Counted from the first letter of the stretch, positions 7,021 through 14,575 are shown. The stretch: 17,981 bases of DNA from WHTB01 sp050699035 (GCA_050699035.1 JBOHDE010000067.1:1-17981), one strand, 5' to 3'. Notes: generated by a model not told the origin, from the letters alone. Program-made: numbers and translations.

Positions 7021-7108
7021 GCACCCCACCTGTCATCGACTGGCGCGTTGCGTAGGCCCGCTGTCCGGTTTGTCCCTACGGAACGCGCCAGTCGATGAGG
7101 TGGTGTGC
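7021..7108. repeat. Long near-perfect inverted repeat (34-bp stem, 18-base loop)
   Basis: The left arm 7021-7056 pairs with 7075-7108 over about 32 of 34 positions. The exceptions are a two-base bulge at 7032-7033, a G/G mismatch at 7050/7081 and a mismatch at 7025/7104. The inner core CATCGACTGGCGCGTT pairs without error. The loop is 7057-7074. No T-run follows on either strand, so it is not a classical terminator. A miniature mobile element, a structured RNA or a folded DNA site are possible. Confidence 0.85.
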
Positions 7109-7156
7109 CGGGGACGTTGTCATCGCTTCGCCAGGGTCGGGTCAGGGATTATCCCG

Positions 7157-7186
7157 ACGACAGGGCGCGAACGACGTGCCCATACT
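7157..7186 (+). promoter_or_regulatory. Promoter for a leaderless transcript of the gene at 7193
   Basis: ACGACA (7157-7162) and CATACT (7181-7186) are 18 bases apart, and the GTG start begins 7 bases after the end of the -10. There is no ribosome site before the GTG. Together these suggest transcription starts at the start codon itself. Confidence 0.5.
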
Positions 7187-7192
7187 GGCCCG

Positions 7193-7834
7193 GTGACTTC
7201 CGTCGAGAGCTATGTCGAGGTGCTGGACCGCACCCTGGTCGGCCCGCGCCGGGTGAGACGCGACCTGCTGACCGAGGTCCGTGACCATCTGAGCGACGCC
7301 ACCGAGGCGTACCTCCACGCCGGGCTCGACCCGGTGGCGGCCGAGCAGCGCGCGCTCAGTGACTTCGGCACGGTGGAAGAGATCGCGCCGGACTACCAGA
7401 CCGAGCTCGGCCTCGTCCAGGGTCGCCGCACCGCCGGCCTGATGCTCGTCGTGCTCTTCATCCAGCCGTTCCTCTGGGATGACGGACCGATCGCCGTGAG
7501 CGGCGGGGCCGTGCCGCCGAGCCCGTTCTACGACGCGGTCGACGCCGTGATCGAGGTCAGCGGCGCCCTCGCGATGGTGATCGCCGCCCTCTGCGCCATC
7601 GGTTGCGGAGTCGGGACCCGCTACCTCGGTTTCCGGCGGCAGGTGGCGCGAGGGACCGCGGTCGCCGCCCTCGTCGTCTGCGCCGTGCTGCCCGTACTCG
7701 CGCTGCTCCTCAGCACCCAGCCGAGCGTCGGAGGGCCGTCGCTCGTCACCTCGGTGCTCTGGGCCACCGCGCTGCTGGTGCTGCCGATGGGCGTGGTCGC
7801 CCGCTCGGCCCGGCGCTGTCTCGCCGCGACCTGA
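7193..7834 (+). CDS. Membrane protein with permease-prefix-like N-terminal domain
   Basis: The product has 213 residues. Residues 1-75 (VESYVEVLDRTLVGPRRVRRDLLTEVRDHLSDATEAY, then DPVAAEQRALSDFGTVEEIAPDYQTEL) resemble the short helical permease-prefix or HAAS-type domain that precedes membrane segments in many proteins encoded next to PadR regulators. Four hydrophobic segments follow, at about 80-97, 118-142, 153-175 and 185-205. The function of such proteins is not established; they are thought to be membrane sensors or accessory subunits. The GTG start lacks a ribosome site and has a -10-like hexamer 6 bases before it. The usual arrangement is an operon with padR; here the padR gene instead faces it, and the two stop codons abut as TGA-TCA with no base between. 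No transport domain is fused to it. Confidence 0.82.
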   Translation: MTSVESYVEVLDRTLVGPRRVRRDLLTEVRDHLSDATEAYLHAGLDPVAAEQRALSDFGTVEEIAPDYQTELGLVQGRRTAGLMLVVLFIQPFLWDDGPIAVSGGAVPPSPFYDAVDAVIEVSGALAMVIAALCAIGCGVGTRYLGFRRQVARGTAVAALVVCAVLPVLALLLSTQPSVGGPSLVTSVLWATALLVLPMGVVARSARRCLAAT

Positions 7835-8167
7835 TCACGCCGGCGAAGACCCGGGCCGGAGCACACCCTCGACGACCGACGCGAAGCTGCGCCACTCGGA
7901 CCGCTCGACCGCCAGCGCCTTCCGGCCTGCGCTGGACAGCTTGTAGGTGCGACGCTTCCGCCCGCCGACCGTGCTCCAGTCGCTGCTGAGGTAGCCGGCT
8001 CGCTCCAGCCTGCGCAGGGCCGGGTAGAGCGTGCCGGTCGGCAGGTCCAGCGCTCCGTCGCTCCGCACCTGGAGCGCCTCCATGATCGCGTAGCCGTGCA
8101 GCGGGTCGTGCTCGACCACGGCCAGGATCAGGGCGTCGAGGTGTCCTCGCAGTGCATCCGCCTTCAT
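7835..8167 (-). CDS. PadR-family transcriptional regulator
   Basis: The product has 110 residues, the normal size of a short (subfamily 2) PadR repressor. The winged helix spans about residues 5-80: HLDALILAVVEHDPLHGYAIMEAL, then GTLYPALRRLERAGYLSSDW and a wing with GGRKRRTYKLSSAGRKAL. A short C-terminal helix would give the dimer. It is divergent from the MMPL exporter gene, with 82 bases between the start codons that contain four copies of GTCTAC or its complement, including one perfect palindrome. Repression of the exporter and of itself, relieved by a toxic ligand, is the expected behaviour by analogy with characterised PadR/exporter pairs. The ATG at 8165-8167 has no ribosome site, but TAGGCT lies exactly 6 bases upstream, so the message is probably leaderless. 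Confidence 0.92.
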   Translation of the reverse strand: MKADALRGHLDALILAVVEHDPLHGYAIMEALQVRSDGALDLPTGTLYPALRRLERAGYLSSDWSTVGGRKRRTYKLSSAGRKALAVERSEWRSFASVVEGVLRPGSSPA

Positions 8168-8173
8168 GTAGAC

Positions 8174-8203
8174 AGCCTACCCGTCATGCGGTAGCGTCGT
8201 CTA
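8174..8203 (-). promoter_or_regulatory. padR promoter (leaderless geometry)
   Basis: On the minus strand TAGACG (8198-8203) and TAGGCT (8174-8179) are 18 bases apart, and the ATG starts after 6 further bases. The -35 overlaps a GTCTAC half-site (8199-8204), so PadR could repress its own gene from there. Confidence 0.5.
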
Positions 8204-8231
8204 CCTACCTGTAGAACGTCTACATGTAGAC
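8199..8231. promoter_or_regulatory. PadR operator region
   Basis: GTCTACATGTAGAC (8218-8231) is a perfect 14-base palindrome. Just before it, GTCTAC (8199-8204) and GTAGAA (8211-8216) form an imperfect copy with a 6-base centre. A further GTAGAC lies at 8168-8173 against the padR start codon. The perfect palindrome ends 18 bases before the exporter ATG, next to its ribosome site. Confidence 0.65.
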
Positions 8232-8249
8232 AGTCGGAGGAGACGCCAA

Positions 8250-10415
8250 ATGTCCAGCACGACGAGGACCCGAACGGGCGGCTCGCCCGAGCACCGGACC
8301 AGCCGGATGGAGCGAGTCGCGGGTTGGTCGCAGCGCCACCACTGGCTCGCCCTCGTGCTCTGGGTGGCGGTGGTGGCCGGCATCACGGCAGCATCCAGCG
8401 CGATCGGCGACGACTACCGCAACGACTTCGCGTTGCCCGGCACCGAGTCGCAGCAGGTCATCCAGACCTTCGAGGAGCACGCCCCCGAACAGTCCGGTGA
8501 CACCGTGCAGATCGTCGTCCAGCACGACGATGGCCTCGCCTCCGAGCCGGGCCGGGTTGCGGCCCTCTTCGACGACGTCGCCGGGCTGCCGCCGGTCGCC
8601 GGTGTCGCACCGCCGGTCGCCGAGCAGGGCTCGGTCTCGGCCGACGGCACGATCGGGTACGGCACCGTGACGATGGACGGCAAGGCCGGCGAGGTGCCGG
8701 TCGACGACGTACGCACGATCATCGACACCGCACTCGGCGCCGAGGGTGACGGGCTGACGGTGGCGCTCGGCGGGGACGCGATCCGGGCTGCGCAGGAGTC
8801 GGCGGGCGGCGCGGCCGAGGGCGCCGGGATGCTAGCGGCGCTGGTCATCCTGGTGTTCATGTTCGGGTCGCTGCTCGCGGCCAGCCTGCCGCTGATCACG
8901 GCCCTGTTCGCGGTCGGCAGCACGCTCGGGCTCGTCGTACTCGCGTCCCACCTCTTCACGGTCCCCGACTACACCGCGCCGGTGATGATGCTGGTGGGGT
9001 TGGGCGTCGGCATCGACTACGCGATGCTGATCTTCTCGCGCTACCGCGGTGAGCTGCTGAACGGCGCCGAGCGCGAGCACGCCGCGCGTACGGCGCTCGA
9101 CACCGCCGGTCGGTCGGTGCTGTTCGCCGGCGGCACGGTGATCATCGCGCTGCTCGGCCTGCTGGTGCTGGGACTCGGGTCCCTGCAGGGCGTCGCGCTG
9201 GGCGTCACGTTGACCGTGCTGATGACAATGCTCGCGGCCCTCACTCTGCTGCCGTCGCTGCTGCACCTCTTCGGTGGCCGGATCGAGCGCAGTGTGCGCA
9301 AGCACGCGGCGCGAGCGCGACGCCCGCCTGGCGAGCGGTGGCGGCGCTGGGCGACGCTGGTACAGCGCAACCCTTGGCCGCCGCTGCTGGTCGCGGTCGC
9401 CGCGTTGGCGGCGCTGATGTTGCCGGCGCTGGACCTGCGGCTCGGCTTCGCCGACGCGAGCAACGACGACCCCGCCGCGACCAGCCGGGAGGCCTACGAC
9501 CTGTTGGCGGAGGGCTTCGGGCCGGGCTTCAACGGTCCGCTGGTGGTGGCGTACGAGTGGGTCGGCGCGCGGGCCGACTCGGCGTTGCAGGAGGCGCTGG
9601 CCTCGACACCGGGCGTCGCCGGGGCAACCCCCGCCCACTCGACGCCAGACGGCGAGATATCGACCGTGCTGGCATTCCCGGAGACCGGACCGCAGGCGGC
9701 TGAGACCAGCGAGCTGGTGGCCGAGCTGCGTGAGAAAGTACTCCCGCCGATCGAGCAGGAGACCGGGGCGACGTACCTCGTCGGCGGTCCGACCGCCGCC
9801 GCTGACGACTTCGCCGTCGCGGTCGGCGACCGGCTGCCGATCTTCGTGGCGGCGGTGGTCGGGCTGTCGGCGCTGCTGCTGATGCTGGTGTTCCGGTCGA
9901 TCCTGGTGCCGCTGAAGGCCGCCGTGCTCAACCTGCTCAGCATCGGGGCTTCGATGGGCGTGGTCACGCTGGTGTTCCAGGAGGGCATGTTCGGCATCCA
10001 GCCGGGACCGATCGAGGCCTTCGTACCCGTGATGATCTTCGCCATCGTGTTCGGGCTGTCGATGGACTACGAGGTGTTCCTGGTGTCCCGGATGCACGAG
10101 GAGTGGCGGCGCAGTGGTGGTGCCGTCCGAGCGGTCCGCGAGGGGCTGTCCACGACGGGTGGGGTCATCACGGCAGCGGGCGCGATCATGATCGTGGTGT
10201 TCGGCGCGTTCCTGCTGTCACCTGACCGGATGCTGCAGCAGTTCGGCCTCGGGCTGGCGGTGGCGGTGCTGCTGGACGCGCTGGTGATCCGCTGCCTGAT
10301 CGTGCCGGCCGTGATGCGGCTGTTCGGCGCCCGCGCGTGGTGGCTGCCGCGCTGGCTGGACCGCCGGCTGCCCCACGTAGCCCTGGAGCGCGACCCCGAG
10401 AAGGCCGCCACCTGA
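8250..10415 (+). CDS. MMPL-family (RND superfamily) exporter
   Basis: The product has 721 residues, the usual size for actinobacterial MMPL proteins. It is built as two repeats, each one helix, a large extracytoplasmic domain and five more helices. The first repeat has helix 1 at about 31-52, a soluble part to about 190, then helices 2-6 with the helix-4 signature VGIDYAMLIFSRYR near residue 252. The second begins near 373 and has the matching GLSMDYEVFLVSRMHEEW near residue 600. The conserved Asp-Tyr pairs are the proton-relay positions in this family. It should use the proton gradient to export a lipid or hydrophobic drug; the cargo is unknown. The ATG at 8250 follows GGAGGAG. Divergent padR and the shared palindromes imply induction by a compound that may also be exported. 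Its stop faces purB with 23 bases between. Confidence 0.92.
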   Translation: MSSTTRTRTGGSPEHRTSRMERVAGWSQRHHWLALVLWVAVVAGITAASSAIGDDYRNDFALPGTESQQVIQTFEEHAPEQSGDTVQIVVQHDDGLASEPGRVAALFDDVAGLPPVAGVAPPVAEQGSVSADGTIGYGTVTMDGKAGEVPVDDVRTIIDTALGAEGDGLTVALGGDAIRAAQESAGGAAEGAGMLAALVILVFMFGSLLAASLPLITALFAVGSTLGLVVLASHLFTVPDYTAPVMMLVGLGVGIDYAMLIFSRYRGELLNGAEREHAARTALDTAGRSVLFAGGTVIIALLGLLVLGLGSLQGVALGVTLTVLMTMLAALTLLPSLLHLFGGRIERSVRKHAARARRPPGERWRRWATLVQRNPWPPLLVAVAALAALMLPALDLRLGFADASNDDPAATSREAYDLLAEGFGPGFNGPLVVAYEWVGARADSALQEALASTPGVAGATPAHSTPDGEISTVLAFPETGPQAAETSELVAELREKVLPPIEQETGATYLVGGPTAAADDFAVAVGDRLPIFVAAVVGLSALLLMLVFRSILVPLKAAVLNLLSIGASMGVVTLVFQEGMFGIQPGPIEAFVPVMIFAIVFGLSMDYEVFLVSRMHEEWRRSGGAVRAVREGLSTTGGVITAAGAIMIVVFGAFLLSPDRMLQQFGLGLAVAVLLDALVIRCLIVPAVMRLFGARAWWLPRWLDRRLPHVALERDPEKAAT

Positions 10416-10441
10416 CCCCGGTTTTCGTCACGGGGCGGTCA
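10413..10441. terminator. Weak hairpin across the two converging stop codons
   Basis: TGACCCCG (10413-10420) can pair with CGGGGCGGTCA (10431-10441), leaving a 3-base bulge and a 10-base loop that contains TTTT. The hairpin includes the TGA of the exporter gene and the TGA of purB read on the other strand. It could serve as a bidirectional terminator, but it lacks a T-run after the stem. Confidence 0.35.
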
Positions 10442-11863
10442 GAGGATGGGAGCTGGGGAGTACGCCGCGGCCTCGGGGTAGCGGGCGACCACCGCCTCGA
10501 CCCGGCGCACGACCTCGTCCACCTGGGCGACAGCGGCGCCGGTGAACGTCAGCGGCTCGGCGACCGCCGTCTTGAGGTCGTCGGCCGTGAGGCCCAGCCG
10601 GGTGTCGGACGCCAGCCGCTCGAGCAGGTCGTTGCGCTCGGCGCCCTGCTCGCGCATCTGCAGGGCGACCGCCACGGCGTGCTCCTTGATCGCCTCGTGT
10701 GCCGTCTCTCGGCCGACCCCTGCGCGTACCGCCGACATCAGCACCTTGGTCGTGGCGAGGAACGGCAGGTAGCGGTCGAGCTCGCGCTGGACGACGGCGG
10801 GGAACACGCCGAACTCGTCCAGCACGGTCAGGAACGTCTCGAACAGCCCGTCGGCGGCGAAGAACGCGTCCGGCAGCGCCACCCGGCGGACGACGGAGCA
10901 CGACACGTCGCCCTCGTTCCACTGGTCGCCGGCCAGCTCGCCGACCATCGACAGGTGGCCGCGGAGGACGACCGCAAGACCGTTGACCCGCTCGCTCGAT
11001 CGGGTGTTCATCTTGTGCGGCATCGCCGACGACCCGACCTGGCCCGGCCGGAAGCCCTCCGTCACCAACTCGTTGCCGGCCATCAGCCGGATCGTGGTGG
11101 CGAGGTTGGACGGTCCGGCGACGACCTGCACGAGCGTCGAGACCACGTCGAAGTCGAGCGACCTCGGGTAGACCTGGCCGACACTGGTGAGCACCCGGTC
11201 GAAACCCAGGTGCTCGGCGACGCGCAGCTCCAGCGCGGCCAGCTTGTCCGCGTCGCCCGCCAGCAGGTCGAGCTGGTCCTGGGCGGTGCCGACCGGCCCC
11301 TTGATTCCCCGCAGCGGATAGCGGGCGAGCAGGTTCTCCAGCCGCTCCAGGCCGACCAGCAGCTCGTCGGCGACCGTCGCGAAGCGCTTGCCGAGCGTGG
11401 TCGCCTGCGCCGCCACGTTGTGCGAACGCCCGGCCAGCACGAGCTCGCGGTGCTCGGTCGCGAGCCGCGCCAGCCGGGCCAACGTCGCCACCACGCGATC
11501 GCGCACGATCACCAGCGAGGCACGGATCTGCAGCTGCTCGACGTTCTCGGTGAGGTCGCGGCTGGTCATCCCCATGTGCACGTGCTGGTGGCCGGCGAGT
11601 GCGCTGAACTCCTCGATCCGGGCCTTGACGTCGTGCCGCGTCACCCGCTCCCGCTCGGCGATGGAGGCCAGGTCGACCTTGCCGACGACCGCCGCGTACG
11701 CCTCGACGACTCCGTCCGGCACCTCGACGCCGAGGTCCCGCTGGGCCTCGAGCACCGCGATCCAGAGCCGGCGCTCCAGCACCACCTTGTGCTCCGGCGA
11801 CCAGAGGTGCGCCAGCTCGGCCGAGGCGTACCGGTGGGCGAGGACGTTCGGGATGTCGGACAC
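10439..11863 (-). CDS. purB: Adenylosuccinate lyase
   Basis: The product has 474 residues. It belongs to the fumarase/aspartase superfamily and cleaves SAICAR to AICAR plus fumarate and adenylosuccinate to AMP plus fumarate, so it acts twice in purine synthesis, in the cytosol as a tetramer. Seen motifs are HQHVHMGMTSRDLTEN (92-107), RSHNVAAQATTLGKRF (146-161) with the general-acid position His148, and the flexible signature loop GSSAMPHKMNTR (277-288) with the catalytic serine. The start SDIPNVLAHRYAS fits the long actinobacterial form. The start codon is GTG at 11861-11863 with no ribosome site. GATAAT lies exactly 6 bases upstream, so the message is likely leaderless. It is the last gene of the leftward purine block, 42 bases after the histidine kinase gene. 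purC, often a neighbour, is absent here. Confidence 0.96.
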   Translation of the reverse strand: MSDIPNVLAHRYASAELAHLWSPEHKVVLERRLWIAVLEAQRDLGVEVPDGVVEAYAAVVGKVDLASIAERERVTRHDVKARIEEFSALAGHQHVHMGMTSRDLTENVEQLQIRASLVIVRDRVVATLARLARLATEHRELVLAGRSHNVAAQATTLGKRFATVADELLVGLERLENLLARYPLRGIKGPVGTAQDQLDLLAGDADKLAALELRVAEHLGFDRVLTSVGQVYPRSLDFDVVSTLVQVVAGPSNLATTIRLMAGNELVTEGFRPGQVGSSAMPHKMNTRSSERVNGLAVVLRGHLSMVGELAGDQWNEGDVSCSVVRRVALPDAFFAADGLFETFLTVLDEFGVFPAVVQRELDRYLPFLATTKVLMSAVRAGVGRETAHEAIKEHAVAVALQMREQGAERNDLLERLASDTRLGLTADDLKTAVAEPLTFTGAAVAQVDEVVRRVEAVVARYPEAAAYSPAPIL

Positions 11864-11869
11864 GCCCCG

Positions 11870-11875
11870 ATTATC
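11870..11875 (-). promoter_or_regulatory. purB -10 element (GATAAT)
   Basis: On the minus strand GATAAT differs from TATAAT at one position and sits 6 bases before the GTG start. No good -35 is visible 17-18 bases upstream. It suggests that purB has its own leaderless transcript apart from any readthrough from the kinase gene. Confidence 0.55.
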
Positions 11876-11905
11876 GCGTACGCGGGTTCGGCCGATGCCG
11901 TCGGT

Positions 11906-13192
11906 TCACTCGGCAGTGCCGACGCGCCGCTGCGAGCCGATCGGGCGTACTCCGGACCGCTCAGGCGCGGGCAGCCGTACGACGAACTCGCTGCCACCGG
12001 TCGATGTACGCAGGTCGAGAGAGCCTCGCATCGCGTCCACGATCTGCTTGACCAGATAGAGGCCGAGCCCGGCGCTGTCGGCTCGCTCGGGATCGCTGGC
12101 CCGGCGGCGGAACGGCTCGAAGATGCGCTCGCGGTCGGGGGCGGCGATGCCGGGCCCGGTGTCGGAGACGCGCACCTCCAACAGGTCAGCGTCGTGGGTG
12201 GCCGTCACCCGCACCAGCCCGTCGGCCGGGGTGTACTTGAAGGCGTTCTCGACCAGGTTGCGGACGATCTGCTGCAGCCGCTCGTGGTCGAGCTCGCAGA
12301 CGACCGGGTCGACGGCGGTCTCGAGCCGGTGACCGCTCTGGTGCCGCCCGGCCGCCGCGACCGCAAGGTCGATGGTGGTGCCGACGTCCTCGACCCGTGC
12401 CCGGACCCCGACGTCCTCGCTGGTCGCCCGAGCCGCGGCGAACAGGTCGTCGACCATCCGCTGCAGGTGGCGGCCCTGCTTGGCGACCTCGTCGAGTGCG
12501 GACCGGGCGCTCTCCGGGCGGATCCGCTCGACGTTGTTCCGGACCGTCTCGGCGCCCAGCATGATCGCGGTGAGCGACCCGTTGAACTCGTGCGACGAGG
12601 TCGCGATCAACCGTTCGCGCACCCGCTGCGCGTCGGCGAGCGCGAGCGCCTGCTCCCTCGCCGCCGCCGCCTGCCGGGCGACGACGAAGCTGAAGGTGCC
12701 GAGTACGCCGGCGATGCCGACCAGGGTGGAGAAGACGAACATGTACGCCGTCAGGCCGACCGGTTCACCCCCGGCGGCACCCTGGAGCTGCGCCTGCGCC
12801 GTGAACAGCAGGGCGCCAAGCACGGTGCCGATCACCGCGCCACGCATGCCGTAGCGGAGCGCCGCGTCGGCCAGCAGCGTGAACACGACCGACCAGGAGA
12901 CGTTCGAGTCGAGATGGGCGTACGCGAGGACGTACCCCGAGATCAGGGCGACGTCGACGACGAACCCGACGTGGACCATCGCGGTCGACGTCCAGTGCGT
13001 GCGATGACCCCACCAGGCCAGACCGCCGCCGGCGACCACCAGGAAGACCAGCGTCCCCCAGGCCAGCGCGACCCGAGTGGCGTCGGGGAAGTCGGTCAGC
13101 AGGGCCAGTACCACCCCGGCGACCAGGCCGAACGCCCGCAGGTAGGCGACGTACTGCTCCACCTTCATGGGCGGCACGGGAGTCATACGCAT
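11906..13192 (-). CDS. Orphan membrane sensor histidine kinase
   Basis: The product has 428 residues. The N-terminal 20-172 carries about five or six hydrophobic segments with short loops, so the sensing part is probably within the membrane. A short linker leads to a HisKA domain with the phospho-acceptor His201 in SSHEFNGSLT; the common form is SHELRTPLT, so RTP is NGS here. The HATPase domain follows with N-box RNLVENAFKY (311-320), DTGPGIA (344-350), FEPF (358-361) and SAGLGLYL (373-380), all intact, so it should bind ATP. No response regulator gene adjoins it; neighbours are purD and purB. The ATG at 13190-13192 has GGGAGGT upstream; in-frame ATGs at 13186 and 13168 are weaker choices. 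Signal and partner are unknown. It lies 124 bases after purD with its own promoter-like sequence. Confidence 0.92.
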   Translation of the reverse strand: MRMTPVPPMKVEQYVAYLRAFGLVAGVVLALLTDFPDATRVALAWGTLVFLVVAGGGLAWWGHRTHWTSTAMVHVGFVVDVALISGYVLAYAHLDSNVSWSVVFTLLADAALRYGMRGAVIGTVLGALLFTAQAQLQGAAGGEPVGLTAYMFVFSTLVGIAGVLGTFSFVVARQAAAAREQALALADAQRVRERLIATSSHEFNGSLTAIMLGAETVRNNVERIRPESARSALDEVAKQGRHLQRMVDDLFAAARATSEDVGVRARVEDVGTTIDLAVAAAGRHQSGHRLETAVDPVVCELDHERLQQIVRNLVENAFKYTPADGLVRVTATHDADLLEVRVSDTGPGIAAPDRERIFEPFRRRASDPERADSAGLGLYLVKQIVDAMRGSLDLRTSTGGSEFVVRLPAPERSGVRPIGSQRRVGTAE

Positions 13193-13230
13193 GGCGTCAC
13201 CTCCCCCACATCGACCCACAGGCCCCCCGA

Positions 13231-13256
13231 GGTACGTGCTGGCGTACCCGAGAGTA
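13231..13256 (-). promoter_or_regulatory. Histidine kinase promoter with a dyad at the start point
   Basis: On the minus strand TACTCT (13251-13256) is a plausible -10 with a TGCGGC-like -35 16 bases upstream. A dyad GGTACG-TGCTGG-CGTACC (13231-13248) covers the expected start point near 13244. It could bind a repressor. The leader would be about 50 bases and includes the strong ribosome site. Confidence 0.35.
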
Positions 13257-13316
13257 GCCGTCGCGGCGCGTGGCCGCACCGTCTGATCGGGCGCACCGAC
13301 CAGCCGAACGGTCAGG

Positions 13317-14567
13317 TCACTCGCTCTGAACGGGCACCCGGGCCGCGATGTCGGTCCGGTGGTGCTCGCCGGCGAACCGGATCCGGTGCACACCGTCGTA
13401 CGCCCGGGAGCGTGCCTCGTCGAGATCCTCGCCGACCGCGGTCACCGACAGCACCCGTCCGCCGGCCGTGACCAGGGCCCCGTCGGACAGCGCCGTGCCG
13501 GCCTGGATGACATCGACGCCGTCGACCTCTTGCGCGGCGTCGACTCCGCTGATCAGGTCGCCCTTGCGGGGAGACTCCGGGTAGCCGTCGGCCGCCAGCA
13601 CGACCGTCACCGCGACTCCGGGGAGCCAGCGTGGCGCCTCGACCCCGGCCAGCTTGCCGGTCGCCGCGGCGTTCAGCAGCCTGGACAGCGAGGAGCCGAG
13701 CAGGGCCAGCAGCGCCTGCGTCTCCGGGTCGCCGAACCGCGCGTTGAACTCGACGACCCGTACGCCGCGCGAGGTGAGCGCGAGTCCGGCGTACAGCAGC
13801 CCGCTGAACGGCGTGCCGCGGCGACGCAGCTCGTCGACCGTCGGCTGGAGCACCCGCTCGGTCACCTGGTCGACGAGGTCGGGCGGCGCCCAGGCAAGCG
13901 GTGCGTACGCGCCCATGCCGCCGGTGTTGGGCCCCTCGTCGCCGTCGTAGGCACGCTTGAAGTCCTGGGCGGGCATCAGGGGTACGACGGTCTCGCCGTC
14001 GGTGACCGCGAACAGCGACACCTCGGGCCCGTCAAGGAACTCCTCGACGACGACCCGCGCGCAGCCGGCAGCGTGGGCGAGGGCCGCGGCCCGGTCATCG
14101 GTGACGAGCACGCCCTTGCCGGCCGCGAGACCGTCGTCCTTGACCACGAACGGCGCACCGAACGCGTCGAGCGCGTCCGCGACCTCGTCGGGCTTCTCGC
14201 ACACGTGCGCCATCGCGGTCGGCACGCCGGCGGCCGCCATCACCTCCTTGGCGAACGCCTTCGAACCCTCGATCCGGGCGGCGTCGGCGGAGGCGCCGAA
14301 GCACGCGATGCCGCGGGCGCGCACCGCGTCGGCCACGCCGGCGACCAGCGGCGCCTCGGGCCCGACCACCACCAGGTCGGCGCGGATGCGCTCGGCCAGG
14401 TCAGCGACGGCGGCTCCGTCCATCGGGTCGACGTCGTGCAGCTCTGCGAACGCGCCGATGCCGGGGTTGCCGGGTGCCGCGTGCACCTCGGTCACGCCGT
14501 CGTCACGGCTCAGGGCGAGTGCCAGGGCGTGCTCGCGTCCGCCGGAGCCGATGACAAGGGTCCTCAC
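13317..14567 (-). CDS. purD: Phosphoribosylamine-glycine ligase (GAR synthetase)
   Basis: The product has 416 residues, normal for PurD. It joins glycine to phosphoribosylamine with ATP, the second step of purine synthesis, in the cytosol. Seen are the N-terminal MRTLVIGSGGREHALA, AAPGNPGIG, the ATP-grasp region with KDDGLAAGKGVLV near 142-154, GPNTGGMGAYAP, and the metal/ATP site EFNARFGDPETQ. The C-terminal domain is complete to VPVQSE. The start is GTG at 14565-14567. TAGGGT lies 8 bases upstream, so the leader is absent or only 1-2 bases long, unless the GGGTGAGG between acts as a ribosome site. A strong hairpin separates it from the upstream EamA gene. No frame damage was seen. Confidence 0.96.
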   Translation of the reverse strand: MRTLVIGSGGREHALALALSRDDGVTEVHAAPGNPGIGAFAELHDVDPMDGAAVADLAERIRADLVVVGPEAPLVAGVADAVRARGIACFGASADAARIEGSKAFAKEVMAAAGVPTAMAHVCEKPDEVADALDAFGAPFVVKDDGLAAGKGVLVTDDRAAALAHAAGCARVVVEEFLDGPEVSLFAVTDGETVVPLMPAQDFKRAYDGDEGPNTGGMGAYAPLAWAPPDLVDQVTERVLQPTVDELRRRGTPFSGLLYAGLALTSRGVRVVEFNARFGDPETQALLALLGSSLSRLLNAAATGKLAGVEAPRWLPGVAVTVVLAADGYPESPRKGDLISGVDAAQEVDGVDVIQAGTALSDGALVTAGGRVLSVTAVGEDLDEARSRAYDGVHRIRFAGEHHRTDIAARVPVQSE

Positions 14568-14575
14568 GCGGCCTC

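Larger units (their letters stand above)
6864..7192. other. 329-base gene-free gap
   Basis: No reading frame here has convincing coding character. The left half (about 6898-6955) has lower GC than its surroundings. The decamer GGTGTGCCGG occurs twice in direct orientation, at 7006-7015 and 7102-7111, around the left arm and loop of a very long inverted repeat (7021-7108). The right end carries the promoter of the gene starting at 7193. The gap may be the remnant of an insertion. Confidence 0.5.

Noticed and set aside
6788..7098. Small open frames on both strands in the gap after the membrane protein
   Set aside because: They overlap the long inverted repeat or the preceding gene, and their products have no recognisable features; one has an AGGAG before an ATG near 6911 on the minus strand, but it runs antisense through the membrane protein gene.
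7021..7108. The long inverted repeat as an integron attC site or a classical terminator
   Set aside because: No integron core-site pattern, integrase or cassette array is nearby, and neither strand has a T-run after the stem.
10416..13471. A plus-strand frame open for about 3 kb opposite purB, the histidine kinase and the end of purD
   Set aside because: It is the antisense shadow of well-identified genes in GC-rich DNA; its translation is low-complexity, rich in Arg, Gln, Asp and His, with no family motif, and no start with a ribosome site was seen.
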